Shown here in pieces: positions 1 through 7,103 of a DNA stretch of 34,210 nt. The translations under genes and the position numbers were made by a program. How positions within the stretch are numbered: position 1 is the stretch's first letter; every line of letters begins with the position of its first letter. This DNA is from a bacterium (GTDB lineage Bacteria; AUK180): the NCBI GenBank assembly GCA_021162505.1, contig JAGGYO010000139.1, forward strand, positions 1 to 34,210, read 5' to 3'. The notes under the pieces are model-generated. The model had not been told where the DNA came from and searched no databases. It saw only the letters and a program-made list of their open reading frames with translations.

Positions 1-37
1 ATTCTATATTAAACAACTTATCTTCTCCCATTGCCAT
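1..37 (-). CDS. 5' end of an unidentified gene (runs off the window)
   Basis: On the minus strand an AAGGAGG ribosome binding site (43-49) precedes an ATG at 37-35. The reading frame stays open to the window edge and gives only MAMGEDKLFNIE. It begins one base after the TGA of the metallo-beta-lactamase gene, so it is probably the third gene of the same minus-strand operon. A competing ATG at 42-40 meets a stop after 12 codons and was not chosen. Too little is present to name a family. Confidence 0.6.
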   Translation of the reverse strand, partial: MAMGEDKLFNIE

Positions 38-38
38 A

Positions 39-695
39 TCATTCCTCCTTATGAATTAAATAATAATTTTTTGTCAATTTACCAAGCATATTCGCTTTTT
101 TTAAAGATAGATGAAAATCAGACATATCCCGTTCTTTTTCCTTGTATGATGCTTCAATGAAAGCAATATCCTTATTTTCTATATAATTTTTCAATTTTTC
201 AAAATAACCCGTGTCGCCACTATAGAAAATCGAATTTTCTAAGAATTCCATTTCAAAACAGAGTGCATTTAAAGGATAGCTCTTAGATGAGTGTTGGGCT
301 TTATGTGGTAATATATTTCCCCAATTGAACTTGATAATTTTTCCTTCTTTCATTTCAATAAATTTAAAGATTTGTTTTTTGTATCTTTTCTGAAAATATT
401 CTTTGATCAATCTTATCACCAATGAATTTTTCGGATGGTAAATATTAGGAAATATTTTTTTTATTTTAAAATATGCTAATATTGATAAAAGCCCCCCAAT
501 ATGGTCCATGTGATCGTGTGAAATGAATATTTCACTGATATTTTCTATCTTTTTATTTAACAGAAATGTTAGTGTCCCATCCCCGCAGTCCATCATAATA
601 GTATCCTTTTCTCCTGCGAAAATTAGGGAAGTAGTTGCTGATGCGATGGAGGTTGGTATATATACGAATCCATTTTTAATTTCAATTTGTTTCAT
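39..695 (-). CDS. RNase Z-like metallo-beta-lactamase-fold hydrolase
   Basis: A 218-residue cytoplasmic protein without signal peptide. The metal-binding signature HDHMDHIGG runs from about residue 61, preceded by H60 in SHDHMDH. The later ligands also look present: a histidine in an HSSKS stretch, the aspartate of YSGDTGY, and histidines in DFHLS and near the C-terminus (LIHKE). This order is typical of the RNase Z/ElaC branch, which cleaves tRNA 3' trailers or, in relatives, phosphodiesters. It is shorter than usual RNase Z (about 300 residues) and no clear exosite arm was recognised, so tRNA processing is not assured. It overlaps the 3' end of the sugar-phosphate isomerase gene by 14 bp, which suggests co-transcription and coupled translation. 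The fold is confident; the substrate is unknown. Confidence 0.8.
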   Translation of the reverse strand: MKQIEIKNGFVYIPTSIASATTSLIFAGEKDTIMMDCGDGTLTFLLNKKIENISEIFISHDHMDHIGGLLSILAYFKIKKIFPNIYHPKNSLVIRLIKEYFQKRYKKQIFKFIEMKEGKIIKFNWGNILPHKAQHSSKSYPLNALCFEMEFLENSIFYSGDTGYFEKLKNYIENKDIAFIEASYKEKERDMSDFHLSLKKANMLGKLTKNYYLIHKEE

Positions 696-1668
696 TGGAA
701 TTCAATGTTTTCTTTAACTGATCAATGAGGTCTATATCATAGGGGTTTACACCCTTTAATAAGCCGAGATAAAATGAAACATAATCTCCCAAAAGGATAA
801 GCTGCAGCAGCTCTTGAATGAAATTCTCAGAGTTGAACTCAATTTCAAAATCAATGTAACTTTTGAAGAAATCGCTATCCAACTTTTCAATTTTTGTTTC
901 TTCCCCGCTTCTTAAAGAAACAAGGTGAAAGCCCTGCTTACCATTTATGAACGGCACGATCTCATTATGACAGAGTTCGGGAAAATAATTATAAAAAGCA
1001 AAATGTTTGGAATTCTCATTAAATTGGGTTTTCCATCTATAAGCAACACCCTTTAATATGGAAGGAGCATATATCAAAATGGGTTTGTTCTGCAATTGGG
1101 TTGCCATTTCCCATGGCAACGAGTGTTTTTTTGAAAACTCTTTTTCCCTTTCTCTCAGCAACTCAACTGTTGTGCGGAGATGAACTTCAATATCGGGAAT
1201 ATTGAAAATGCGACCAACAAGAAGGAGTAAATTTGAGAAAAGATAATAAAAACCGAAACGGGGTGGTAATCCTTTTGGTATAATTATAACCTTTTTTGTA
1301 AGTTTGCTGTTTGTAGAAATACCGTAAATGGAGCATTTATTGCACTGTGATATCATTCGTTTTGTTTCTTTCGTCCCACCGGAATAGGATATTGGAATGA
1401 GGAGAGTTTTATCATCACTGTATTTGGGTAAAGTATCTTGAGAAAGAACAATGATTGGTATAGATAGTATTTTTTCCAAAAAGGATTTAGCGATGATCCC
1501 GGAAATGGCAGAGCCACCCATTCCCATTATCACTATTTTATCATATTTGGCGCGAGGTCTAATATTGGGGAAATTCTTTAAAGACCATACAATATGATCA
1601 GCAGAAGTATTCAACAATTCAAACAAGTTATGGGTATCATACTTTTTTAACAATGCTTTCATAATCAT
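682..1668 (-). CDS. Bifunctional phosphoglucose/phosphomannose isomerase
   Basis: A 328-residue SIS-domain protein, close to the usual length of the Pgi/Pmi family. The N-terminal sugar-phosphate-binding loop reads MGMGGSAISG (about residues 48-57), followed by PISYSGGTKET (about 92-102), both hallmarks of this family. The C-terminal half holds FPELCHNEIV, the conserved catalytic-region motif. The enzyme interconverts glucose-6-phosphate or mannose-6-phosphate with fructose-6-phosphate in the cytoplasm, feeding glycolysis and nucleotide-sugar synthesis. No Shine-Dalgarno sequence is seen before either ATG (1668 or 1662). A promoter-like -10 box abuts the first ATG, so translation from M3 (1662) on a nearly leaderless mRNA is possible. 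It is the first gene of a minus-strand operon with the metallo-beta-lactamase gene. Confidence 0.9.
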   Translation of the reverse strand: MIMKALLKKYDTHNLFELLNTSADHIVWSLKNFPNIRPRAKYDKIVIMGMGGSAISGIIAKSFLEKILSIPIIVLSQDTLPKYSDDKTLLIPISYSGGTKETKRMISQCNKCSIYGISTNSKLTKKVIIIPKGLPPRFGFYYLFSNLLLLVGRIFNIPDIEVHLRTTVELLREREKEFSKKHSLPWEMATQLQNKPILIYAPSILKGVAYRWKTQFNENSKHFAFYNYFPELCHNEIVPFINGKQGFHLVSLRSGEETKIEKLDSDFFKSYIDFEIEFNSENFIQELLQLILLGDYVSFYLGLLKGVNPYDIDLIDQLKKTLNSNETN

Positions 1669-1697
1669 ATTTTATAAAAATAAATGAAATAAATCAA
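1669..1697 (-). promoter_or_regulatory. Candidate sigma70-like promoter for the isomerase operon
   Basis: On the minus strand TTGATT (1697-1692) and TAAAAT (1674-1669) are separated by 17 bp. The -10 box directly abuts the annotated ATG at 1668, so transcription would begin near 1662, where a second in-frame ATG lies. The AT-rich context makes chance matches likely. Confidence 0.35.
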
Positions 1698-1711
1698 GAA
1701 AAAAATTAAAC

Positions 1712-1741
1712 TTGACAAAAACTTGGAAAATTAGTTATAAT
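1712..1741 (+). promoter_or_regulatory. Consensus sigma70 promoter
   Basis: A perfect TTGACA (1712-1717) and a perfect TATAAT (1736-1741) are separated by 18 bp. They lie 25 bp upstream of the ATG at 1767, which has a TAGGAG ribosome binding site at 1755-1760. This is the best promoter match in the window and drives the plus-strand hybrid gene and probably the regulator behind it. Confidence 0.75.
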
Positions 1742-1766
1742 ATACAAACCTGTTTAGGAGAATATT

Positions 1767-2168
1767 ATGAGAATAATAGTAGAAAAACCATCACAAGAAA
1801 AATTGGATCAATTAAAAGTTGAAGAATGGCCTATTTGGGAAAAAGAAGTATCGGAATTTGATTGGGACTATTCCGACAAAGAGACCTGTTATATCTTGGA
1901 AGGTGATGTAATAGTCAAAACAAAATCACCACTAAAAAATAGGTTAAAGAGCTTCCGCTGTAATGTAATTGAGGTAAATGGTCATGATTTTGAGGATATT
2001 GTTAATAGTTTTGAAAATGCTTTAAAATTTAAAGAAAAAAAGACAGTCATAATTGCTCACACTATTAAAGGTAAGGGTGTTTCTTTTATGGAAGATAATC
2101 CCGCCTGGCACGGCAAACCACCAAACAAAGCAGAATTTGAAAAATCTATGAGAGAATTAAAAAAATAA
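1767..2168 (+). CDS. In-frame cupin / transketolase hybrid (probable deletion scar)
   Basis: A 133-residue open frame made of two unrelated parts. Residues 1 to about 53 match the first half of a small DUF861-type cupin (IVEKPSQEKL, WPIWEKEVSEFDW, ETCYILEGDVIV). Residues from about 56 match the C-terminal end of a split transketolase N-terminal subunit (VIEVNGHDF, IIAHTIKGKGVSFMED, NPAWHGKPPN). The cupin lacks its second half of beta strands. The transketolase part lacks the upstream region that binds thiamine diphosphate and metal. Neither activity is therefore expected, although the frame is intact and a strong promoter precedes it. The transketolase C-terminal subunit, usually the next gene, is absent. 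The simplest reading is a deletion that fused a cupin gene to a tkt gene; an assembly chimera is the alternative. Confidence 0.75.
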   Translation: MRIIVEKPSQEKLDQLKVEEWPIWEKEVSEFDWDYSDKETCYILEGDVIVKTKSPLKNRLKSFRCNVIEVNGHDFEDIVNSFENALKFKEKKTVIIAHTIKGKGVSFMEDNPAWHGKPPNKAEFEKSMRELKK

Positions 2169-2179
2169 AGGAGGGAACA

Positions 2180-2479
2180 GTGAAAATAACTGAAGAAGAG
2201 AAGAGAACATTGCAATTGTTCAAATTATTGGGTAATTCAACAAGGTTTATGATAATTAATATTTTAGAAAGTGGTACAAGGAATGTTACAGAATTAATAA
2301 AATTGACAAATAAAAGACAAACTGTTGTTTCAAAACATTTGAGGTTATTAAGAGATCTTGACATAGTTTCTTTTAAAACAATTGAAAATAAAGTATATTA
2401 TAGTTTAAAGAAAAAAGAGGTTATTGAATTAATTAAAAAGGGTTTGGAAATAATGAAAAGAGATATTAAAAAAGAATAA
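2180..2479 (+). CDS. ArsR-family winged helix-turn-helix transcriptional regulator
   Basis: A 99-residue protein starting at GTG 2180, chosen because GGAGGG (2170-2175) sits just upstream. The pattern LFKLLGNSTRFMIINIL followed by VSKHLRLLRDLDIV and a basic wing (VYYSLKK) is typical of ArsR/SmtB-type dimeric DNA-binding proteins, with the recognition helix near residues 50-65. The usual metal-sensing ELCVCDL box is replaced by RNVTELIK without cysteines, so it is probably not an arsenic or cadmium sensor of the classical alpha3 type. It lies 11 bp after the hybrid gene and probably shares its promoter. Its targets are unknown. Confidence 0.85.
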   Translation: MKITEEEKRTLQLFKLLGNSTRFMIINILESGTRNVTELIKLTNKRQTVVSKHLRLLRDLDIVSFKTIENKVYYSLKKKEVIELIKKGLEIMKRDIKKE

Positions 2480-2491
2480 ATGGTATATGCC

Positions 2492-2539
2492 AATATTCGC
2501 ATATTCGCATATAGGCATATAGGCATATTCGCATATAGG
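2492..2539 (+). repeat. Tandem 8-bp repeat, six units
   Basis: Six contiguous octamers: AATATTCG, CATATTCG, CATATAGG, CATATAGG, CATATTCG, CATATAGG. Units alternate between two forms that differ in the last three bases (TCG or AGG). The array fills most of the 83-bp gap between the ArsR-type gene and the next gene and ends 23 bp before its ATG, so it lies in the likely promoter/leader region and could vary in copy number. Confidence 0.9.
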
Positions 2540-2562
2540 TTTTGAATATTAAAGGATAGAAT

Positions 2563-3165
2563 ATGATAATTAATTTTATTGAGGATTTGAAAAAAATGGA
2601 ACTTCCAAAGAATGTTTTGGAATTTGAAAATTCATTGAATGATTTTAAAAAACAATTTTTCCATGAGTACAAAAACATCTATATCGAATCGCATTTTGCC
2701 GCAGAAGATATGGTACAATTGGAGTTCACAGAAGAAAAACTAAGATTTTCCTTTGCAAATATTTATATTATCCTGGAAAAGATCGATAGTGTTCTCATTA
2801 GGTTCAGAGAACAATTTCCCCCAATGGATCCCGACTTTGTTATTTTTTTTGGTTTTTTTTCTCCTGATGGTTTTTTAATGTCCATAGAAGATAAGTGGTA
2901 TCCAACGATCTGTCTTGACCGTTTCTTTGATTATTTTAAGATAGAATCGGTTGCAGCACATGAACTTGGGCACTATTTTTTTAAAAATTCAGGGATAAAA
3001 TATGACCTGGATAAAGAAGAAATCTTTGCAAATTATTTATCCACAAAAATATTAAAGACCTGCTATAATAATGTAATATTTGATGATGGTAAGGCAATAC
3101 CCATGATATCCAATTCGGATAGGTTTTGGTTAGATGCTGAGATCAGGAAAACAATTAGCACATGA
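2563..3165 (+). CDS. Putative zinc metallopeptidase with an HExxH motif
   Basis: A 200-residue protein without signal peptide. The sequence AAHELGHYF carries an HExxH zinc site at H133-E134-H137. A following helix, EEIFANYLSTKIL, can supply the third ligand (E or D about 18-22 residues later), as in gluzincin-type and ImmA/IrrE-like (M78) peptidases. The stretch before the motif resembles the beta-strand and edge of DUF2268-like domains, but I cannot place it firmly. The N-terminal 80 residues are charged and helical with no recognised domain. The ATG at 2563 has AAAGGA (2551-2556) upstream. The next gene follows after 37 bp. In ImmA-type systems such peptidases cleave a partner regulator; whether that holds for the ArsR-type neighbour is speculation. 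Confidence 0.65.
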   Translation: MIINFIEDLKKMELPKNVLEFENSLNDFKKQFFHEYKNIYIESHFAAEDMVQLEFTEEKLRFSFANIYIILEKIDSVLIRFREQFPPMDPDFVIFFGFFSPDGFLMSIEDKWYPTICLDRFFDYFKIESVAAHELGHYFFKNSGIKYDLDKEEIFANYLSTKILKTCYNNVIFDDGKAIPMISNSDRFWLDAEIRKTIST

Positions 3166-3202
3166 GTGCTAAGTATTGCGTAGGATAAATAAAGGAGGAA
3201 AT

Positions 3203-3616
3203 ATGAAGGATCTGGATGTTAAGTTTTTGAATGTAAAAATAAGTACATTCTATTTTACTGATATTTTAGGGAAAGAGGTTTCTGAAACATTGATTGACGA
3301 ATATGATAAGATAATACGAAAGGCAAAAAAGATGCGTGTTCCCAAGGAAGAAAGTGTAGCATATTTTTTAATGGTAGAGAAATTAAAGGCAATGGATTCA
3401 TCCATGAATTACCCTCCCGCTAAATTGCGTATGCAAAAGAATCTGAAGAAATTTGCCAAAAAGATGGAAATATCATACGATCTAATGCCTTATTTTTTCA
3501 TTGCCATTTTTGAAAGATATCCTAATAAAAATGAAGTACTTCTTGACCTTGTTTTACAAGTTGCTATTGAATTTGTCGCACTGATTCTTATATTGAAAAA
3601 GAAAAAGAATTTGTAA
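3203..3616 (+). CDS. Hypothetical protein with a hydrophobic C-terminal tail
   Basis: I do not recognise this 137-residue protein. The start at 3203 is preferred over an upstream in-frame ATG at 3176 because AAAGGAGG lies at 3191-3198, inside the longer frame. The first 110 residues are mixed charged helices with several lysine clusters. The C-terminal 25 residues (from about NEVLLDLVLQ to ILILKKKKNL) are strongly hydrophobic and end in four lysines, which fits a single C-terminal membrane anchor. It follows the HExxH gene by 37 bp and is likely co-transcribed with it. Confidence 0.6.
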   Translation: MKDLDVKFLNVKISTFYFTDILGKEVSETLIDEYDKIIRKAKKMRVPKEESVAYFLMVEKLKAMDSSMNYPPAKLRMQKNLKKFAKKMEISYDLMPYFFIAIFERYPNKNEVLLDLVLQVAIEFVALILILKKKKNL

Positions 3617-3683
3617 AATATGTAAGATAGATATAGGGATCAAGTTTCAACATTTGATTTCGCAAGTTTTGACTGTTTCTGTT

Positions 3684-3767
3684 TCTTTCGTTTGAAAGAG
3701 GCAAAGAAGCAACCTGGCACTTTTATTACTTTGCGTCTCTGCGGTGAGATCCCTCTGAATGACAAAA
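3684..3767. repeat. Intergenic hairpin and dispersed-repeat remnant
   Basis: Within the 229-bp gap after the hypothetical gene, TCTTTC and GAAAGA (3684-3689, 3694-3699) form a short stem with a GTTT loop. A stretch at 3746-3767 reads GAGATCCCTCTGAATGACAA and continues AA. Its core TCCCTCTGAATGACAAAA closely matches 20621-20638 elsewhere in the window, so it is probably part of a dispersed non-coding repeat. No gene is seen here. Confidence 0.5.
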
Positions 3768-3789
3768 CCAAAAAAAAAGCAAAATAATT

Positions 3790-3817
3790 TTGAATTTTTA
3801 TAAAAATGTGCTAAAAT
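3790..3817 (+). promoter_or_regulatory. Candidate promoter of the competence-like gene run
   Basis: TTGAAT (3790-3795) and TAAAAT (3812-3817) with a 16-bp spacer lie 28 bp before the ATG at 3846. The same hexamer pair occurs upstream of the lipoprotein gene at 33592. An AGAGG ribosome binding site follows at 3834-3838. Confidence 0.45.
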
Positions 3818-3845
3818 AACATATAAAGTTTGTAGAGGATGTAAT

Positions 3846-4889
3846 ATGAGTCAAAAGCAGATTACTGTGATCATCATAGAGATAATTTTAATACTCCTTG
3901 GAATTGTTTTCTATTTTATTGGAGACCAGTATTTTAATAAGAAAAACAATATGCAGCACGAAATATTGCAAAAAAATGTTGTTGCCCTAAAAGCAAAATT
4001 GGATGCTTATGAAAAGCTGGATACATCAAATCATTTTACCAAAAAATTTCTTTCACTGCAAAAAGAACAGAACCATCTTGAGGTAACATTTGCAGAAAAT
4101 AATTACAATGAAGCCTTGCAATTATACACTGAACTTATTACAAAGACCGAGAATTTAAAAAGCGAAATCGGAAATTATAATAAAGAACAGGAAATGAATA
4201 TTGAGAGGGGAAAACTTAAAAAACAATTGGCTGCTAAGGACAGGGCTTTAAGAAAAAAGAAAGCCTATGTAAAACCCAAGGTTGCAACCACGCAGCCTAA
4301 GGTGACCAAAACAACTACAACGAAACCTGCTTATACATATGAACCACTTAAAAAGACCAATACCACCACTTCTGAACCAGCTAAGACCACCGAACCCAAA
4401 GTTCAAACAAATACAGTTAGTAATGAGGATAATTCCAATAAGATCGATATAAATAATGCCGGAGCAGAAGAGCTCCAAAAACTTCCTCGAATAGGACCTG
4501 TTAAATCAAAATCAATTATAGATTATAGAAATTCTCATAATGGTTTCCAAAATGTTGATGATCTTGTGAATGTAAGTGGGATCGGACCAAAGACCATGGC
4601 TTCATTAAAACCATTGATATACTGTGGTTCTTATGATGGTGAAAAAAGTGGACAATCTGCGGTAGCAACAAGGACAACAAATAAAGGCAAGATAAATATA
4701 AATACAGCGTCATTCGATAAATTACAAGAACTTCCAAGGGTTGGCCCAAAACTTGCCCAATCAATAATAGATTACAGGAATGAAAATGGAAATTTCAGAA
4801 GTTATGAAGATCTCCTTAATGTGCCGCGAATTGGAGAGAAGACCTTGGAAACCCTTAAACCTTACATAATTTTAGGAGATAATAAATGA
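3846..4889 (+). CDS. Membrane-anchored ComEA-like protein with two helix-hairpin-helix domains
   Basis: A 347-residue protein. Residues 7-27 form one transmembrane helix without a cleavage site, so it is likely a membrane anchor. Residues about 35-130 are charged and coiled-coil-like. Residues about 130-198 are a low-complexity linker rich in K, T and P. Two ComEA-type HhH domains follow: about 199-258 (DINNAGAEELQKLPRIGPVK) and about 282-341 (NINTASFDKLQELPRVGPKL), each with the LPRIGP/LPRVGP hairpin that contacts DNA backbone non-specifically. ComEA binds incoming double-stranded DNA in the envelope during transformation; this protein has an extra coiled coil and a second HhH copy. The last bases overlap the next start (ATGA). 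It opens a competence-like block that ends at 8980. Confidence 0.8.
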   Translation: MSQKQITVIIIEIILILLGIVFYFIGDQYFNKKNNMQHEILQKNVVALKAKLDAYEKLDTSNHFTKKFLSLQKEQNHLEVTFAENNYNEALQLYTELITKTENLKSEIGNYNKEQEMNIERGKLKKQLAAKDRALRKKKAYVKPKVATTQPKVTKTTTTKPAYTYEPLKKTNTTTSEPAKTTEPKVQTNTVSNEDNSNKIDINNAGAEELQKLPRIGPVKSKSIIDYRNSHNGFQNVDDLVNVSGIGPKTMASLKPLIYCGSYDGEKSGQSAVATRTTNKGKININTASFDKLQELPRVGPKLAQSIIDYRNENGNFRSYEDLLNVPRIGEKTLETLKPYIILGDNK

Positions 4890-6856
4890 AAGTGAGCGAA
4901 CTTTTACAAAATTTCGGTGAGAAAGAACAGAAATACTTCTTGTTTTTAATTAAAGATCTTGACGATGAAAGTAAGGAGAAGTTCTTAAAGGAAATATATG
5001 AACTCAGTGTATTTGAACAAAAATTAGTATTAAATCTTTTACTTCGCCTTTCTCCAATGCAGTTAAAAGCAGTTATTCATAATTCTTTTATTGATGGTCC
5101 GCTAATGATAATCGGGGATGAGGTTTCCTCAAAAAGGGCTATTATCTCCAATAGGATCGCCTACCATTTGATAGTAAGGAATATTAAAGCGGACGAAATA
5201 TTCGGACTTGCTTTTTCAAATTCAAATGCCGGTACCATTATTGACACTATTGGAAATTCACTACCGGATAAATTGATAATCAATATGGATATTAACACCT
5301 ATAATTCACAAGCATTGGAGATATTGAACGATTATGTTTTTGGATCACTTAACATTGAGAAGATAGGTTATAAAGCGTCTCCCAAATTCAGGGTATTGAT
5401 AGCCAGAGAGCAATTGCTATTACTCAAAAGGTCCTTTGAGGAATCAAAGATTCCTTCCAATGAAATAGGTTTTTCATCGCTTGTAAGAGAGATCATTGCA
5501 TTAAAGAGAGATCTTATTTCTCCCGAACAAGCGGAAAAAGATGCTAAGGATGATAAAGCTAAGAAGATAGCAACGATTTATCATATCTATCAGGATAAAT
5601 TATTTAAGAACAATACTTGTGATGTAAATGACCTTATCCGAATGGTTTTAGAGCTTTTTGAAAAATCATCAGAGGTTTTGGACTATTATAAGAACAAATT
5701 TAAAATGATAATTATCGATGATTATCATTATGCGAATCATTCGCAATATAAATTCATTAAAATATTGACCGAAGGGGTTAAAAATATTACCTTTACATCC
5801 GCATATAAGTTAAATGTCTATGGTTGGAATATATCCGGAGAGAATTATTCCAATAAGTTCAAAGAGGATTACGAAAACGGTATTGTTATGGAATATGAAC
5901 GGGAACCCGTAGATGTTGAAGAGATATTAAAAAGAGAGATGTTCTTTGAAACCGGAGAACTGGTGGAAGAATTGGAACCCGCTGAAACTGCTGATTTTAA
6001 TGATTATATTGAAGGTAAAGCTCTAATAAGATTAGAAAAAGAAGATGAGCAAAATGAAACCTCGTTAGTGGTCAATAATATTATTAAGAAAGTACAAGAA
6101 GGTGTACCCTATGAAAAGATGGCAGTTGTTGTAAGGTCCAATAGGCAACTTACTATCTTAAAAAAGGTCTTTACCGGCTCTAATATACCGTTTTTTGTAA
6201 TGGGGGATCAGTTACTATTCAGAGATGAAATAAAGGATGTAATGTCCATGCTTGAATTAGTATATTTCGTTGCAAAAATGAAAACAGAAAAATTGACCGG
6301 AAATGAAAATTTATCTGTTAATAATGTCCTGAAGACCATCTTTCTTGAGATTAAACCATTACAATTAGAATTCAATACTTTTGTCCAGCTTGAAAAGCTC
6401 GCTCTTGAAGAGAGCACGAACATCTATTCCATCATATCCAAGGAAAACGTTGAATCAGATCGGTTTAAAACCCGTTTCCCATTAAAAGATAGAGAGATAA
6501 TTGGATATTTTAGAGAATTGGTGGATACGGTCGTTAGCGAATTAGATGAGTATGATCCCGGTATTTTAATAGAACTTTTGACAAATGAAACACAATATTT
6601 GCATTCACTTGTAGATGAGGGGAAAATGATAGGCAGGTTAAAAGCTGAAAATATAAAATATTTGTTTTTATATGCCAGTGAATTTGTTAAAGAAAATAAG
6701 GCAAAAGGGATTTCCGGTCTGGAAAATTTTGTGAAGAACATTGGTGAAAAGAGAAAAAAACAAAATAAAGAATTAAAGATATATGATAAACATGTTAGGA
6801 TAATCACTCTAAATCGTATAGAGGATATTTCTTATCAGATCTATTATTTAATATAG
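4886..6856 (+). CDS. Degenerate UvrD/PcrA-like superfamily I pseudo-helicase
   Basis: A 656-residue protein whose layout follows UvrD/Rep but whose ATPase motifs are eroded. Near residue 56 LSPMQLKAV matches the LNxxQxxAV start. The Walker A position reads G77-DEVSS-K83-R84: the lysine is kept but the second glycine and the T/S are lost. The Walker B box DEFQDTN has become DDYHYAN (278-284). Motif III (GDDDQSIY) is not recognisable. The 2A-type segment VPYEKMAVVVRSNRQLTIL and the helix after FFVMGDQLLFRDEIKD are well kept. The chain stops at VRIITLNRIEDISYQIYYLI, where motif V would begin, so motifs V-VI are missing. It may be a scaffold, like the inactive half of AddB. The codon use and overlapping start (ATGA with the HhH gene) argue for a working gene. 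Confidence 0.65.
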   Translation: MKVSELLQNFGEKEQKYFLFLIKDLDDESKEKFLKEIYELSVFEQKLVLNLLLRLSPMQLKAVIHNSFIDGPLMIIGDEVSSKRAIISNRIAYHLIVRNIKADEIFGLAFSNSNAGTIIDTIGNSLPDKLIINMDINTYNSQALEILNDYVFGSLNIEKIGYKASPKFRVLIAREQLLLLKRSFEESKIPSNEIGFSSLVREIIALKRDLISPEQAEKDAKDDKAKKIATIYHIYQDKLFKNNTCDVNDLIRMVLELFEKSSEVLDYYKNKFKMIIIDDYHYANHSQYKFIKILTEGVKNITFTSAYKLNVYGWNISGENYSNKFKEDYENGIVMEYEREPVDVEEILKREMFFETGELVEELEPAETADFNDYIEGKALIRLEKEDEQNETSLVVNNIIKKVQEGVPYEKMAVVVRSNRQLTILKKVFTGSNIPFFVMGDQLLFRDEIKDVMSMLELVYFVAKMKTEKLTGNENLSVNNVLKTIFLEIKPLQLEFNTFVQLEKLALEESTNIYSIISKENVESDRFKTRFPLKDREIIGYFRELVDTVVSELDEYDPGILIELLTNETQYLHSLVDEGKMIGRLKAENIKYLFLYASEFVKENKAKGISGLENFVKNIGEKRKKQNKELKIYDKHVRIITLNRIEDISYQIYYLI

Positions 6857-6865
6857 GAGGCAAGA

Positions 6866-7096
6866 ATGGGAAAATTTGACAAGTACAAAAAAGCAGGTGA
6901 TCAGACGAATCTTGATAAGTACAAAAAGAAAAGCGGTGAAAGTTTTGAGGAAATTGAAAAAACAATAGAGCAAAAAGACGAGAAACAAGTTGTTCAAGCC
7001 CAACAAAAGGGTTCAACAGGCGGTGCGATATTAATCGTAATATTGGGAGTAGTTACCGTATTGGTCTGGTTTCTCGCTATTTCAAAATTAGGATAA
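6866..7096 (+). CDS. Small single-pass membrane protein
   Basis: A 76-residue protein with a strong GGAGG site (6856-6860) that overlaps the pseudo-helicase stop region. Residues 1-50 are hydrophilic and lysine/glutamate-rich, with a repeated DKYKK element (in FDKYKKAGD and LDKYKKKSGE). Residues about 53-74 form one transmembrane helix (GGAILIVILGVVTVLVWFLA). This N-in or N-out soluble tail plus C-terminal anchor is repeated in the gene at 8810, on the other side of the exported metallo-beta-lactamase. No family recognised. Its position suggests a membrane partner for the HhH/nuclease proteins. Confidence 0.75.
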   Translation: MGKFDKYKKAGDQTNLDKYKKKSGESFEEIEKTIEQKDEKQVVQAQQKGSTGGAILIVILGVVTVLVWFLAISKLG

Positions 7097-7103
7097 TTTA
7101 TTG

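Noticed and set aside
2466..2678. Minus-strand reading frame across the octamer array
   Set aside because: It is created by the repeat itself and the reverse of the start of the HExxH gene; composition and context do not support coding.
6424..6807. 127-codon minus-strand frame inside the pseudo-helicase gene
   Set aside because: It is antisense to a gene whose plus-strand frame aligns with UvrD along its length.
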